56,566 nucleotides of DNA from an uncultured Coriobacteriaceae bacterium (GCA_902780305.1 CACZFB010000012.1:1-56566), one strand, 5' to 3'. Counted from the first letter of the stretch, positions 1 through 8,870 are shown. Numbers and translations: made by a program. The notes: generated by a model not told the origin, from the sequence alone.

Positions 1-468
1 GAGCGGCTGGCCGAGGTGGTGAAGGCCCGGGGCAAGCTGACCGCCCGGGAGCGGGTGGAGCTGTTTTTGGACCCCGGCACCTTCGTGGAGATCGATGCCT
101 GGGCCAAGCCCCGCATGACGGGCTTCGACATCGACAAGAAGGATATTCCCGGAGACGCGGTCATCGTGGGCTTTGGTGAAGTATATGGACGGGGCGTGTA
201 TGTATACGCCCAGGACTTTACGGTCCAGGGTGGCTCCGTGGGCAGCGTCACGGCCAAGAAGATACAGAAGATCATGCGGCGGGCCCTGGAGGAGCGGGTC
301 CCCTGCATCGGCCTGGTGGACTCCGGCGGCGTGCGGGTGCAGGACGCGGTGACCCGGGATATGAACGAATCCTACCACCGCATGTTCTACTATCACACCC
401 TTTCCTCCGGCGTGATCCCTCAGATCACGCTGATGATGGGCCCCTGCGCGGCGGGCGCCTTTACATAG
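1..468 (+). pseudogene. Acyl-CoA carboxyltransferase, internal fragment cut at its 3' end
   Basis: The reading frame is open from base 1, so the gene begins upstream of the window. The protein matches the N-terminal carboxyltransferase half of the propionyl-/methylmalonyl-/acetyl-CoA carboxylase beta family. It shows a start-of-domain RERVELFLDPGTF block, the AQDFTVQGGSVG stretch and the acyl-CoA-binding region around GLVDSGGVR. These enzymes move a carboxyl group between carboxybiotin and an acyl-CoA. The family normally runs to about 500 residues. Here the frame ends abruptly at GPCAAGAFT, where the next residues would normally continue the GGA/Y-S motif. The stop lies at the point where the transposon sequence begins. 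It is therefore a broken gene or an assembly junction at a multicopy element. It has no link to the glycan genes further on. Confidence 0.8.
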
Positions 469-547
469 GCCGCCAGTTCACCGCCGCCCCGCCGCCCGCT
501 ACCCTCCTCCTCGTAGGCGAGATCCCCGGAAGGAGAGGAGACAGGAC

Positions 548-1816
548 ATGGTTATGCCCAACAAGGGGGACGCGGGCGAGGTGGCGATGCTGCGCTTCTC
601 GCTCATAGCGCCGGTCATCAACGGCACCTACACCCAGCCGAGCAAGGCCGCGTACTTCCGCGACGTCTCGGAGCGGCCGGTCGCGCTGCCCGACGGCACG
701 GTGAGGCGCTTCAACCCGAACACGCTCGCGACCTGGGAGAGCCGCTACTGCAGGCTCGGGTTCGACGGCCTCGTGCGCTCCGGCAGGAGCGACGCGGGCA
801 CCTCCCGCAGGATAGGACCCGAGGTGGCGGCGGCCATACGCGCGCTCAGGGAGGCCCACCCCAGGATGAACTGCGTCGAGATGCGGCTGCGCCTCATCGC
901 CGACGGCACCATACGCGCCGCCGACTTCTCGGACAGCACGATCCAGCGCTGGGTGCGCGCCAACCTGCCCCGGGGGGCCGCGAACCCCAAGATGAGGGAC
1001 AGGAGGGCCTTCGAGGAGGAGTGGGCGAACGGCATGTGGCAGGCCGACACGATGTACGGCCCGCACGTCACCATGCCCGACGGCACGCTCGGCCGCGCCT
1101 ACCTGCAGATGGTGATCGACGACAAGAGCCGCATGGTCGTGGCCGCGCGCTTCGCGCAGAGCGACTCCGGCGCCAACTTCCTCGTGCTGCTCAAGGGGGC
1201 GGTGGCGACCTACGGCGTGCCGCGCAAGCTGTACGTCGACAACGGCCCGGCCTACTCGAACGCCCAGCTCACGGGCGCGTGCGGCAGGATCGGCTGCGTG
1301 CTGATCCACACCAGGGTCCGCGACGGGGCGAGCAAGGGCAAGATCGAGCGGGCCAACCGCGCCCTCCGCGCCGAGCTGCTGAACAACCTCGACCCGTCGG
1401 CGCGGCACACGCTCGCCGAGCTCAACGACCTCCTCGCGGGATGGGTGCTGCGCCACAACTCCAAGCCCCACTCGGCGCACGGCAAGGCGCCGGCGGCCGC
1501 GTGGGCGGCGGACGCCGCCGAGGTGCCGCCGCGCATGCCCGAGTCGGAGGCGTGGCTCGACGAGGCGTTCACGTGCCGCGAGGAGCGCCGCGTCCACAAG
1601 GACGCCTCGGTCTTCGTGCAGCGGGTCCGCTTCGAGGCCCCGGCACGGCTCATCGGCACCAGGGCCGAGGTCCGCTGGGTCCCGGGCGACCTCTCGGTGG
1701 CGTGGTGCGTCCTGCCGGACGGCACGCTCCGCGAGATGCGCCCCACGGACAGGGCCGCCAACTCGCGCGCGAGGCGCGACAACGCCTACGCGATCGACTG
1801 GAGCGAGGAGGCCTAG
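548..1816 (+). CDS. DDE (rve-type) transposase with Mu-like C-terminal domain
   Basis: This is the catalytic transposase of the element. The N-terminal 110 residues look like helix-turn-helix DNA-binding segments (NTLATWESRYCRLGFDGL and the region that follows). The integrase core contains the expected acidic triad: an Asp in WQADTMYGP near residue 167, an Asp in YVDNGPAY near residue 231 and a Glu in KGKIERANR near residue 267. A beta-rich C-terminal domain follows, as in Mu, TniA and Tn552 transposases. The start is supported by a GGAGAGGAG ribosome-binding site. One base separates it from the ATPase gene, which implies coordinated translation. The length of 422 residues is normal and the gene looks intact. 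Confidence 0.85.
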   Translation: MVMPNKGDAGEVAMLRFSLIAPVINGTYTQPSKAAYFRDVSERPVALPDGTVRRFNPNTLATWESRYCRLGFDGLVRSGRSDAGTSRRIGPEVAAAIRALREAHPRMNCVEMRLRLIADGTIRAADFSDSTIQRWVRANLPRGAANPKMRDRRAFEEEWANGMWQADTMYGPHVTMPDGTLGRAYLQMVIDDKSRMVVAARFAQSDSGANFLVLLKGAVATYGVPRKLYVDNGPAYSNAQLTGACGRIGCVLIHTRVRDGASKGKIERANRALRAELLNNLDPSARHTLAELNDLLAGWVLRHNSKPHSAHGKAPAAAWAADAAEVPPRMPESEAWLDEAFTCREERRVHKDASVFVQRVRFEAPARLIGTRAEVRWVPGDLSVAWCVLPDGTLREMRPTDRAANSRARRDNAYAIDWSEEA

Positions 1817-1817
1817 C

Positions 1818-2609
1818 ATGGTGTTCGAGCAGTACTGGCACCTCACCCGCAACCCCTTCGACAAGGCGCTGCCCGCTCGCGACGCCTTCTCCACCAGGGA
1901 CTTCCGCGAGGCCACCTCGCGCCTGGACTTCCTCGCCCGCGCCGGGGGCATCGGCCTCGTAACGGCCCCGCCCGGCGCCGGCAAGACCTACGCCCTGAGG
2001 GCCTGGTCCTCGGCGCTCAACCCGAACTCGGCCGCCCACGTCTACATCTGCCTCTCCACGGTGAGCCCCGTCGAGTTCTACCGGCAGCTCTGCCAGGGCC
2101 TGGGCATCGAGCCGGCCTACAGGAAGAGCGACATGTTCCGCCAGGTGCAGGAGCACCTGCGCTACCGCTCGGTCGACAAGGGCCTGCAGACCGTCGTGAC
2201 CGTCGACGAGGCGCAGTACCTCTCCCACGAGATCCTGCGCGACCTCAAGATGCTCGCCAACTTCGACATGGACTCCCGCGACTGCCTGGCCCTGGTGCTC
2301 GCCGGCCAGCCCGTGCTCGCCGACGTCCTCTCCGCGCTCGCGCAGCGCGTCGTCGTGAGCTACGCGTTCCGCGGCATCCAGGCGGATGAGGCCGCGCCCT
2401 ACGTGGAGGCGCTGCTGCGCGGTGCCGGGGCGTCGCCCTCCATCTTCGACCCGGCGGCCGTCGCCGCGGCCCACGGGTGCTGCAACGGCTCGATCCGCCG
2501 GCTCAACAAGGTGCTCACCGGCGCCCTGCGCATAGGGGCCCAGCAGAGGGCGGCCTCCGTGGACGCCGAGATGGTGCTGTCGGCCAGCCAGGAGGTGTCG
2601 CTCAGATGA
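1818..2609 (+). CDS. Transposition-associated AAA+ ATPase (TniB/ExeA-like)
   Basis: This AAA+ ATPase is the probable target-selection partner of the transposase. Walker A is APPGAGKTYA near residues 48-57, and Walker B is TVVTVDEAQYL near residues 122-132. A sensor-like LAGQP follows near residue 160. The fold resembles ExeA/GspA-type ATPases and the TniB/MuB group that polymerise on DNA and recruit the transposase. It starts two bases after the transposase stop. Its own stop overlaps the next start codon in an ATGA arrangement, so all three genes are translationally coupled. The length of 263 residues is usual for the family and nothing appears to be missing. Confidence 0.85.
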   Translation: MVFEQYWHLTRNPFDKALPARDAFSTRDFREATSRLDFLARAGGIGLVTAPPGAGKTYALRAWSSALNPNSAAHVYICLSTVSPVEFYRQLCQGLGIEPAYRKSDMFRQVQEHLRYRSVDKGLQTVVTVDEAQYLSHEILRDLKMLANFDMDSRDCLALVLAGQPVLADVLSALAQRVVVSYAFRGIQADEAAPYVEALLRGAGASPSIFDPAAVAAAHGCCNGSIRRLNKVLTGALRIGAQQRAASVDAEMVLSASQEVSLR

Positions 2610-2848
2610 GCTGGGGAAGCTGCGTGTGGGTGGGGGACCTCAGGCGTGCGATCGAGGGCGTCCCGGACGACGAGGGGCTCACGGTCACGGTCGTCGACGC
2701 CTCCGGGGAGGCCGCGTGGGCCGACGGGCTCAGGCTCGAGGCGGGCGGCCTTCCCTGGGGAGGGTCCGGCCCGTTCCTGGACGTCTACGTCGACGGCACG
2801 GTCGCCAGGCGACGGGTGGCGACCCGGTACGACGACATGCCCCTCTGA
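2606..2848 (+). CDS. Small conserved-looking accessory protein of the transposon
   Basis: This 80-residue protein starts on the ATGA that ends the ATPase gene and ends 20 bases before the terminator hairpin. It is acidic in the middle and arginine-rich near the end (ARRRVATRY). I do not recognise a family. Its coupling to the ATPase and its position inside the transposon suggest an accessory role in the element, but this is inference. It could also be a degenerate passenger. Confidence 0.5.
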   Translation: MSWGSCVWVGDLRRAIEGVPDDEGLTVTVVDASGEAAWADGLRLEAGGLPWGGSGPFLDVYVDGTVARRRVATRYDDMPL

Positions 2849-2868
2849 CCCCGGATGACCGCCGACGA

Positions 2869-2897
2869 GGGCCCCGCGGACGACGCCCGCGGGGCCC
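2869..2897 (+). terminator. Strong GC hairpin after the transposon genes
   Basis: An 11-base stem (GGGCCCCGCGG paired with CCGCGGGGCCC) has a 7-base loop and is followed by TTCTCCTT. It lies 20 bases after the last transposon gene, as an intrinsic terminator would. The U-tract is poor. Confidence 0.6.
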
Positions 2898-3077
2898 TTC
2901 TCCTTGCCCTGAGCCGACGCCGGCGCCTCGCGGGACGCGGCGCTCGGCACGATCGGGCGGCTCCCGCGGCCGAGAGGGAGACTCGCCGCGGCCTGAACCT
3001 TGAAAACCGCATGGCCTGCCCGGGCGGGCGCCCCGGCACCTCACAAGGTCACATTGTTTAATGTGCCACGTGCGCGC

Positions 3078-4286
3078 TCAGCAATTTGCCGTTCTACAGT
3101 CCTCGACGTTGAACCGCTTGACATGCTCGGCGGTGACCTGCCCGAACCCGGTCACGCCGACGCCGTCGAGGAAGAGGCAGAAGCGGCAGACGCACGTCCT
3201 GAACATGACCAGCGTCGACCTCTCCCAGCCCTCCGCAGCCTTCATGGAGAGGAACGCGTCCACCTGGGGCTCGCACCACTTGGGGAGGCGGCCGCGCAGG
3301 GTCTGCCGGAAGACGAATGCCCTGCTCAGGTCGTGGGCCACGCCCTCGTAGCTCTGCTCCAAGAGCATCACGGTCCTACGGCAGCTCGAGAGCTCGCCGT
3401 ATGACAGCGACCGCGCCATCGATCCCACCCACGCGTGTCCCACCGTCGGGTCGTAGCGCAGGCCGTTCGCGTCCATGAACAGGTACAGGAGGCTCCCGTA
3501 GTGGGTTATCGAGCATATGCGCCCGTGCGAGTACCCACACGCGCGGTGCTCGCCCGCGAGTCCGTCGACGAGCTCCAGGTAGCCTCCGAGCTCGATCTGC
3601 CCGTCGTCGCCGGCCTGCGACTCGCGGAGCCCTTCGACCACCTCCGGGGCAACGCTGTTCCAGCAGTACCCCTTCTTGAGCGACATGGCGTCGGCCAGCA
3701 GCGTGAACCCGTACCTGACGACCCCCTCCGAGTGCAGCCATCCCAGGATCGACCGTATCTTGCCGCGGTAGTCCGTCTTGGCGCGGTAGGTGAGGTCCTC
3801 GCACGCCAGCAGCGCTCGGATCATGTCGGCGTACGACGCGTCGGCGACGCACCCTACGCCGTGCTCCTGCAGTCCGAGCAGAAAGCGCACCGCGGCCGCG
3901 CGATGGTTGTGGACGGTGGCAGGCGCGAGGCCCGACTCCCGAAGATGCGCGCAGTATCCATCCACAAGCCACCCGTGCCGCTCGCGCAGTCGGTCCTCCA
4001 TCTTCGACGCCCTGTAGTGGAACCGTATCTCGCCCGTGTCGTACAGGTCGGCGATCTTGCAGAGAGCCCCAGCCCAGGTGCTGCGCCTCGTCCTGTCCAG
4101 GCCGTCGGCCACGCCCTCGAACCACTCCCAGGCGGCTGCCTCGGAATATGGCAGTTTCCTCTCGCGCAGGTATGAGGCGAGACACGAGTAGCATTGCTCG
4201 TGCGCTCTCACGGTCCACCGCGACCGGCCCTTCGTGGCCAGATAGGCCATCACCTCTTCGACGTTGCGTGCGTACTCCTCGTCCAT
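3078..4286 (-). pseudogene. Tyrosine-recombinase-like protein truncated before its catalytic domain
   Basis: The start is well supported by AGGAGG upstream of the ATG. The protein has two stretches typical of phage-integrase SAM-like core-binding domains. One is near residues 10-190. The other begins near residue 340 (ERSTLVMFRTCVCRFCLFL). After FNVED, near residue 395, the frame runs into unrelated sequence and stops. The R...HxxR...Y catalytic domain that should follow is absent. The break coincides with the presumed right edge of the transposon, so insertion probably removed the 3' end. As it stands the protein could bind DNA but not recombine it. Confidence 0.6.
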
Positions 4287-4332
4287 GGGGAGTCCTCCTT
4301 TCTAAGAGACTTCCCATATTGTGGACAAGTGA

Positions 4333-4396
4333 TTATCCGCACGTTTCGCACGCCGGCACCAGCGCTGCCAGCGGCTTCGACGAAATGTGCGGATAA
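4333..4396. repeat. 16-bp inverted repeat upstream of the recombinase
   Basis: TTATCCGCACGTTTCG at 4333-4348 faces CGAAATGTGCGGATAA at 4381-4396, with 15 of 16 positions paired across a 32-base spacer. It sits just upstream of the truncated recombinase gene at 3078-4286 and shares the core TTATCCG with the palindrome at 4414. The layout resembles recombinase core sites, although no strand-exchange experiment can be read from sequence. Confidence 0.55.
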
Positions 4397-4413
4397 AACG
4401 ATGCGTCGCATAA

Positions 4414-4445
4414 GACCTTTTATCCGAATATTCGGATAAAAGGTC
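4414..4445. repeat. Perfect 32-bp palindrome at the edge of an IS3 remnant
   Basis: The whole 32 bases read the same on both strands. The left half is GACCTTTTATCCGAAT and the centre is AATATT. The in-frame IS3 transposase remnant starts at the very next base (4446). It shares TTATCCG with the inverted repeat at 4333-4396. It could be a recombination site that resolved within the IS, or an end-to-end junction of an excised element. Confidence 0.7.
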
Positions 4446-4673
4446 GAGTCGCTCATGGGCACGATAAAGTCCGAGTGCGTACACGCCAAGACCTACCGCG
4501 ACCGCGAGCAGGCGGCGCTGGAGATATTCGAGTACATAGAGTGCTTCTACAATCGCCTTCGCCTGCATTCGGCCCTGGGCTACATGAGCCCCTGCGAGTT
4601 CGAGGAGAAGTTTGCCAACCGACCGCTCGCCGCCTGATTCCCGCCTGTCAACGAAACTGGGGGAAATTCAAAT
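4446..4673 (+). pseudogene. IS3-family transposase (OrfB) 3' remnant with right end
   Basis: The frame from 4446 to 4637 encodes the last 63 residues of an IS3-group OrfB transposase. The signature is YNRLRLHSALGYMSPCEFE, including the Asn-Arg-x-Arg-x-His-Ser block near the catalytic Glu. The N-terminal part and the D,D portion are absent. After the stop, CAACGAAACTGGGGGAAATT reads like the right inverted repeat of an IS150/IS3-type element, placing the end near 4673. The left side is fused directly to the 32-bp palindrome. The element is dead. Its right end has cut the recombinase gene that runs in from the other strand. Confidence 0.8.
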
Positions 4674-5632
4674 TCAAATGGCCCGTACGGCGCATGGTGC
4701 ACGAGGAACACCTCGTCACGCGGGGAGTCCGGACGTCCGTTCAGGACGTAGTCCGCGATTGCCGAGGCGAGCGTGCTGTCGATGGGCAGCCTGTCGACCG
4801 TCGTCGTCTTGGGACGTCGCACGGTGATCGCGGGCTCGTGCCAGTCGATGTCAGAGAGCCGGAGGCCGACGATCTCCGAACTCCTCATTCCCGTGCGTGC
4901 CGCCAGCATGATGATCGCCAGGTCCCGCTTTCCCATTGGGGTAGTGTTGTCGATCGCGGCGATGACCGCCCGCACCTCGTCGTCGGAGAGCGGCGCCACG
5001 GGCGTGGTGCCGACGTCTCGCCCCTTGGGGACCCAGCCCCTCGCGTTCGATGTGATTCCTCTCGCGTCTGAGAAGTCGAGCAGCGAGCGGAGCATCGAGA
5101 GCTCGCCGGCCATGCCCGACGCAGCATGGCGCTCCGCCACCCATGCGAGGAACTCGCTGACGTCCGCGGCCGTGGCCTCCGCCAACGACCCGAGGCCTCG
5201 GTCGTGCAGGTGTACCAAGAAGCGATACGCGTAGCCCGTCCACTTCACGACCGTCGCGTCCTTTAGCCCGCGCCTCCGCATATGCGCGACGTAACCTTCC
5301 AGGTCTGCGTCGAATCCACCGCCGATGGGGCTGCGCCTGACCCTCTTCGCGTGCGAGAAGTCGACCTCGCCGCTCGCGAGGAAGCTCGCGATGCAGCGCA
5401 CGTGTCTACGATGGACCGCGCATACCTTTTTCGTCGTGCCACTCTTCTCGAGCGCGTCGACGTACGCCTCGGCGGCCAGCGCCACGTCGGGACCGGTGCC
5501 CGACTCAGGCAACCGCCTCGATATGGACCTGCAGAACTGCAGGAACTGGCCGAGCGTGGTCATGCTGTAACCCTGCTCGGCGAACTGCGCGGCCATCTTG
5601 GGGACCGTCGCCTCGAACTCCATCCTGTTCAT
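4580..5632 (-). pseudogene. Tyrosine recombinase lacking the HxxR and tyrosine end
   Basis: I place the start at the ATG of MNRMEFEATVP because GGAGAGGAG precedes it. The longer frame has no ribosome-binding site. The first 200 residues are an integrase core-binding domain. The catalytic domain begins at PLSDDEVRAVIAA and contains the first active-site arginine in ARTGMRSSEIVGLR, followed by a lysine-containing hairpin (RRPKTT). The homology stops near HHAPYGPFEF. The final 20 or so residues are read from antisense IS3 end sequence. The HxxR, H/W and nucleophilic Tyr are therefore missing and the protein cannot be catalytic. A separate recombinase C-terminal piece lies at 35124-35438. Confidence 0.75.
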
Positions 5633-5677
5633 CGTTGCTCCTCTCCACGGATGGAAACCTACGGTGAACATGTTGGG

Positions 5678-5776
5678 TTATCGGTAACGCACGGGAACGT
5701 TCGGCCTCGTCAAAGGGTTATTGCTAGGTAGTTAACTGATAACGGCAACTTACCGGTAATGGTGCTTACCGGTAAG
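5678..5776. repeat. Cluster of short palindromic sites upstream of the recombinase gene
   Basis: Between the recombinase start and the IS21 stub lie TTATCGGTAAC (5678-5688), CTTACCGGTAA (5749-5759) and the 12-base palindrome CTTACCGGTAAG (5765-5776). TGATAACGGCAA lies close to the last two. All share a GGTAA/TTACC theme. Repeated short palindromes directly upstream of a recombinase gene suggest binding or crossover sites. This is inference from position. Confidence 0.45.
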
Positions 5777-6229
5777 TAATGATAAGGCCCAGTCGAACTC
5801 GCCGATGTCGCCCGGTATGAACTTCCTGGTCACGGCGACGTCGTGCTCGTCGCACCATTTGGCGTAGAGCTCGCAGAAGCGGGAGTACCCGTAGGGCCTC
5901 TCCCCGTTGCGGGCGGCGAGCATGGCATACTCCTCCCACAGGATGGTCAGCCTCATGGTGCGGTCGCGCTCCATCTCGGCCTTGATGCGCTCGTGGTCGA
6001 TGGCCGCGAATCCCGACGATTGGTCGCGCGGCCTGCCCCTGATCAGCTCGTATGCCGCCGTCTCGCTCAGGCCCGCGACGTCCTCCCAGGTGACGCCCTT
6101 CTCGCAGGCCCTCTTCAGGACGTCCTGGACCGTCGACCTCGCACAGCCGCACGCAGATGCGATCTGCGACTGCGACATGCGGTTGGCGTGGTGTCTCAGG
6201 ATGTCCCGGTAACTCACGCTTCCATTCAC
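5750..6229 (-). pseudogene. istA: IS21-family IstA transposase, N-terminal stub
   Basis: The likely start is the GTG at 6229, preceded by AAAGGGGTG. The first 60 residues are the IstA helix-turn-helix (YRDILRHHANRMSQSQIASA, then CGCARSTVQDVLKR). The stub continues through YGYSRFCELYAKW to the family block RKFIPGDIGEFDWA, just before the first catalytic Asp region. It then runs out near the TTACCGGTAA sites at about 5783. IstA is normally over 400 residues, so more than half is lost, as is the partner ATPase IstB. The remaining left end of the IS lies at 6330-6427. Confidence 0.8.
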
Positions 6230-6329
6230 GTGAATCACCCCTTTCCTGTCGCTGACACAGTCATCCTTGCTGTGCCAGACAGGATTCTCCACGAAAGGTA
6301 AAGGACCCGCCGGAGAAGATGCCGACGGG

Positions 6330-6427
6330 GCGTAATGGGTGCCGATGGCCTGGAACGGGTGCCGATTCAGTTTGGAATGGGTGCCGTCAAATCTTGGAAC
6401 TGCTGTCGGTTTACCTCGGAATAATCA
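6330..6427. mobile_element. IS21-type terminal region with repeated binding sites
   Basis: Read on the minus strand, the terminus begins TGATTATTCC at 6427. Inside it lie several copies of GGGTGCCG alternating with TGGAAC/TTGGAA. These internal multiple repeats are typical of IS21 ends and lie just upstream of the istA stub. A second, shorter copy of the same terminus occurs at 20860-20936. Confidence 0.65.
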
Positions 6428-6845
6428 GTCGAGCGCCCCGGGTCGATGGCCACATGCGTCTGGTTGTGCGCCTCTTCCCAAGCGGACAACGCTGCCGCGG
6501 GTGCCAGCATGGTCATCACGCCAACTTTCACGACACTACCGGAATGGTGTCCACCGACACGGAACAATGTCCAGATTGTCTTGTAATAACCAGACGGGCA
6601 ACTAAGAACGCGTGGAGTCATTTGTGGAGCACTACCAAAATCTCTCACCTGACACGCACGCATCAATCGAGCTAATCATTGTCGACGCACAGCCCAAGAA
6701 GTCTGCGAGCAAGCGGTAGTCGAGCGTATGTCGAGTCATTCCCGAATCGTTAATACTTCGAGGTAAGCCTCATGACCTCATGATGTGAATACGATAACAG
6801 GACGGAGTGATGAGCGCACAATCCTCCGGCGCCACAACCACACGT
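6428..6845. other. Gene-free stretch; first 118 bp repeated at 20297
   Basis: No gene was recognised here. Bases 6428-6545 match 20297-20405 with interruptions (shared blocks include CACATGCGTCTGGTTGTGCG and CCCAAGCGGACAACGC). In minus-strand translation both copies contain ALSAWE, then NQTHV and a short IDPGRST or IDSGRST. This looks like a degenerate coding remnant of unknown family. The rest of the stretch shows nothing I can name. Confidence 0.4.
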
Positions 6846-7182
6846 TGTTGGTTTAACGGAAGCGTGGCTTGGCGATCAGGCTCGCTTCCGCGTAATCCGA
6901 CCCGCAGCGCCATGAATGCGAGGGCGAGAGTATCAGGCGGCTTTTCCGAGGATGAATTCGACCAAAGCTACCAATGCGAGTCATATGCCGTGCTAGAAGT
7001 GCGCCACGGAGTTTTCCTTCCCTCCCACCCCGCCGTGGCCTACGACCTCAAGATGCTCTACAATCGATACAGCCACCGCGCAATCGCGCTTGGCACAAGG
7101 CTCGGCCTCAGGCTCGCGTCCCTGAGGCCGAGCCGTTCTGCATCGAGCGGTGGCGTCGGGGAAATTGGCGCAGCAATCACCA
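6846..7182. repeat. Arm A of a large inverted duplication, downstream of the membrane-protein gene
   Basis: This segment recurs in inverted orientation at 22314-22650, with substitutions and small gaps. It includes the hairpin at 7099-7134 and blocks such as GGGGAAATTGGCGCAGCAAT. The similarity continues into the 3' end of the gene at 7183-8853. No intact gene lies in it. It appears to be the downstream flank that was copied together with the gene end. Confidence 0.65.
7099..7134 (-). terminator. Hairpin terminator of the 7183-8853 gene
   Basis: A perfect 14-base stem (GGCTCGGCCTCAGG paired with CCTGAGGCCGAGCC) has an 8-base loop and lies 49 bases beyond the stop codon. There is no clear U-tract. 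The decayed copy at 22363-22398 keeps the hairpin with one mismatch. Confidence 0.55.
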
Positions 7183-8853
7183 TCACCGAGCGCGACCCAG
7201 CGGCACGGACGCCAGCGCGGAGCCGGCCACGGGCAGCATCGCCACAACGAAAGGCAGGACGTACATCGACTGGGCCTCCCAGAACACGTAGCACACGAAC
7301 CCGCAGAGCGCCATGCCGCAGAGCATCAGCCGCGCGGTGCCCACCTGCCATCCGCGGCGGCCGGCCCGGGCGACGAGGGCGAAGCCCGCGGCACAGAGCG
7401 CATACAGCACGGTCTGCATCCCGTCGAGCACCGCGAGGACGAGCCTGTACCCCGTGCCCCTGGGGTCCACCGACCCCGAGATCACGCCTGCGTCCCTCAT
7501 GCCAGGCAGGCAGCACCGCGAGAACAGCAGCGCCATGTAGCTCGGGTCCAGCCACTCCGTGGCGAGCTTGCGCCCGAAGAACCCCGCGGCATAGGCGGGG
7601 TCTGCGGCGAGCTCGGCGACCCGCCTCGCAATCCGGTCGCGCACCCACGCGCTCTGCCTCCCCATGTCGCCCTCGCACTCGTTGAAGCAGTCGAACGCGG
7701 TGTTCCCATACCAGCCGGGCAGGTCCGACACGTCGGACCACGCGAGGCCCATCGCCACGTTCGTGAGGAGCGGCTGGCCCTCGCCGAGCCGCACGCCCGT
7801 GCGGGCCTCGACCACGGCCACGGGCAGCCACGACGCGTTGAGGCACAGCACGAGCCCCAGCGCGGCGACGGCGCCCTCCCATAGGCGCCTCGAGCGGAGC
7901 GCGTGGAGGCACCAGGCGGCTGCCAGGACGATGGCCATCAGGATGACCGTCGCCTTCGCCATCGTCGCCACCCACATGAGCAGGAACGACCCGACGAGCG
8001 CGAGGCAGACGCGCAGCCTGTCCGGCTCCGCCTCACGCCAGGCCCGGGCGGAGGCCCAGCACGAGCAGAGCGCCAAAGCGAAGCCGCACGCGTTCGGGTA
8101 CACGAAGGTGGCCGACATGAGAAACGGCACGAAGGAGCACGCGAGCACGGCAGTCGCCTTCACCACGGACTCGCCGCGCTCGTCGCCGGCCGCCACCTCC
8201 CTCGCGATGCCGATCGTCGCCAGGACGGACACCTCGTTCATCACGACATTGAGCACCTGGATCGAGCACATGTTGCCTACGCCGAAGAGCCGGTACATGG
8301 CCGCGAAGAGCAGTACGCCGCCCGCCTGGTAGGGCGTGCGCAGCAGGTAGCCGCTGGCCTCCCCCGCATACGGAAACACCCACTCGTCAATGCCGACGAA
8401 GCCGTTCGGATCATGTCTGAGCAACGACTTAGCGAGGGTGTCGAGCTGAACCACATCCGCAAAGTTGTTGTAGTTCGTCATGAATGCCGTCGTCCACACC
8501 ACCTGTACCGCGAGGGCGACCGCCAGAGAGGCGACCGTCACCGCGCGCACCGAGAACCTGGGAAGCACACTGGCCGCCAGCCACGCCAGGACGGCGCACC
8601 ACGCGACCGCGACCGCCGCCGGCGCGACCAGCTGCCACGACACGCCGAGCTCACCGAACGCCGACACACGCATGAGGCTCCCATGGTACTGCGGGTAGGC
8701 GGTCACGAAGACGATGGCCACCGCAAGGACCGCCATCACCAGGCACATGATCGCCGCGACGGGAATGCCGACGAAGCGCTGGAGGAGGCGCGCAACAGCC
8801 TCGCAGACTTCGCCCAGCCTACGACCGGCAGAAGTGGTGTTTGAACGTGCCAT
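7183..8853 (-). CDS. Polytopic membrane protein, GT-C glycosyltransferase-like
   Basis: I choose the ATG of MARSNTTSAGRR because GGAGG lies four bases upstream. The longer frame would start in a hairpin. About 12-14 hydrophobic segments are visible. After the second or third comes an extramembrane stretch with NYNNFADVVQLDTLAKSLL, near residues 135-155, and a TPYQAGGVLLFAAMYRLFG block. This layout is like lipid-phosphate-sugar dependent GT-C proteins. A large soluble loop near residues 380-470 contains the WYGNTAFDCFNECEG region. The likely job is adding a sugar or polymer unit at the outer face of the membrane. No exact family is recognised. It stands alone between a hairpin upstream and a terminator downstream. 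Confidence 0.6.
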   Translation of the reverse strand: MARSNTTSAGRRLGEVCEAVARLLQRFVGIPVAAIMCLVMAVLAVAIVFVTAYPQYHGSLMRVSAFGELGVSWQLVAPAAVAVAWCAVLAWLAASVLPRFSVRAVTVASLAVALAVQVVWTTAFMTNYNNFADVVQLDTLAKSLLRHDPNGFVGIDEWVFPYAGEASGYLLRTPYQAGGVLLFAAMYRLFGVGNMCSIQVLNVVMNEVSVLATIGIAREVAAGDERGESVVKATAVLACSFVPFLMSATFVYPNACGFALALCSCWASARAWREAEPDRLRVCLALVGSFLLMWVATMAKATVILMAIVLAAAWCLHALRSRRLWEGAVAALGLVLCLNASWLPVAVVEARTGVRLGEGQPLLTNVAMGLAWSDVSDLPGWYGNTAFDCFNECEGDMGRQSAWVRDRIARRVAELAADPAYAAGFFGRKLATEWLDPSYMALLFSRCCLPGMRDAGVISGSVDPRGTGYRLVLAVLDGMQTVLYALCAAGFALVARAGRRGWQVGTARLMLCGMALCGFVCYVFWEAQSMYVLPFVVAMLPVAGSALASVPLGRAR

Positions 8854-8870
8854 ATCGCCTCCGCACATCG

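Larger units (their letters stand above)
469..3105 (+). mobile_element. Three-gene Mu/TniA-type transposon (ends not defined)
   Basis: Three tightly packed plus-strand genes (DDE transposase, AAA+ ATPase, small protein), followed by a strong hairpin, form one unit between two broken host genes. The left limit is where the carboxyltransferase frame fails. The right limit is where the minus-strand recombinase at 3078-4286 loses homology, near 3100. I compared the two edges and found only weak similarity (a shared GCnAnTT core) and no convincing target duplication, so the limits are approximate. Confidence 0.55.

Noticed and set aside
461..1984. 507-residue minus-strand frame across the transposase
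   Set aside because: Arginine/valine/alanine-rich shadow; the plus strand carries the DDE motifs and a ribosome-binding site.
469..3105. CRISPR-associated (CAST) or Tn7-like system
   Set aside because: Only a TniA/TniB-like pair and a small gene are present; no TniQ, Cas or CRISPR sequence accompanies them.
3000..3404. Plus-strand open frames over 3000-4175
   Set aside because: They run opposite to the recombinase at 3078-4286, which has a good ribosome-binding site and domain homology; the plus frames have none.
7150..8844. Long plus-strand frames at 7150-7884 and 7903-8844
   Set aside because: They mirror the high-GC membrane-protein gene on the minus strand and show no domain.
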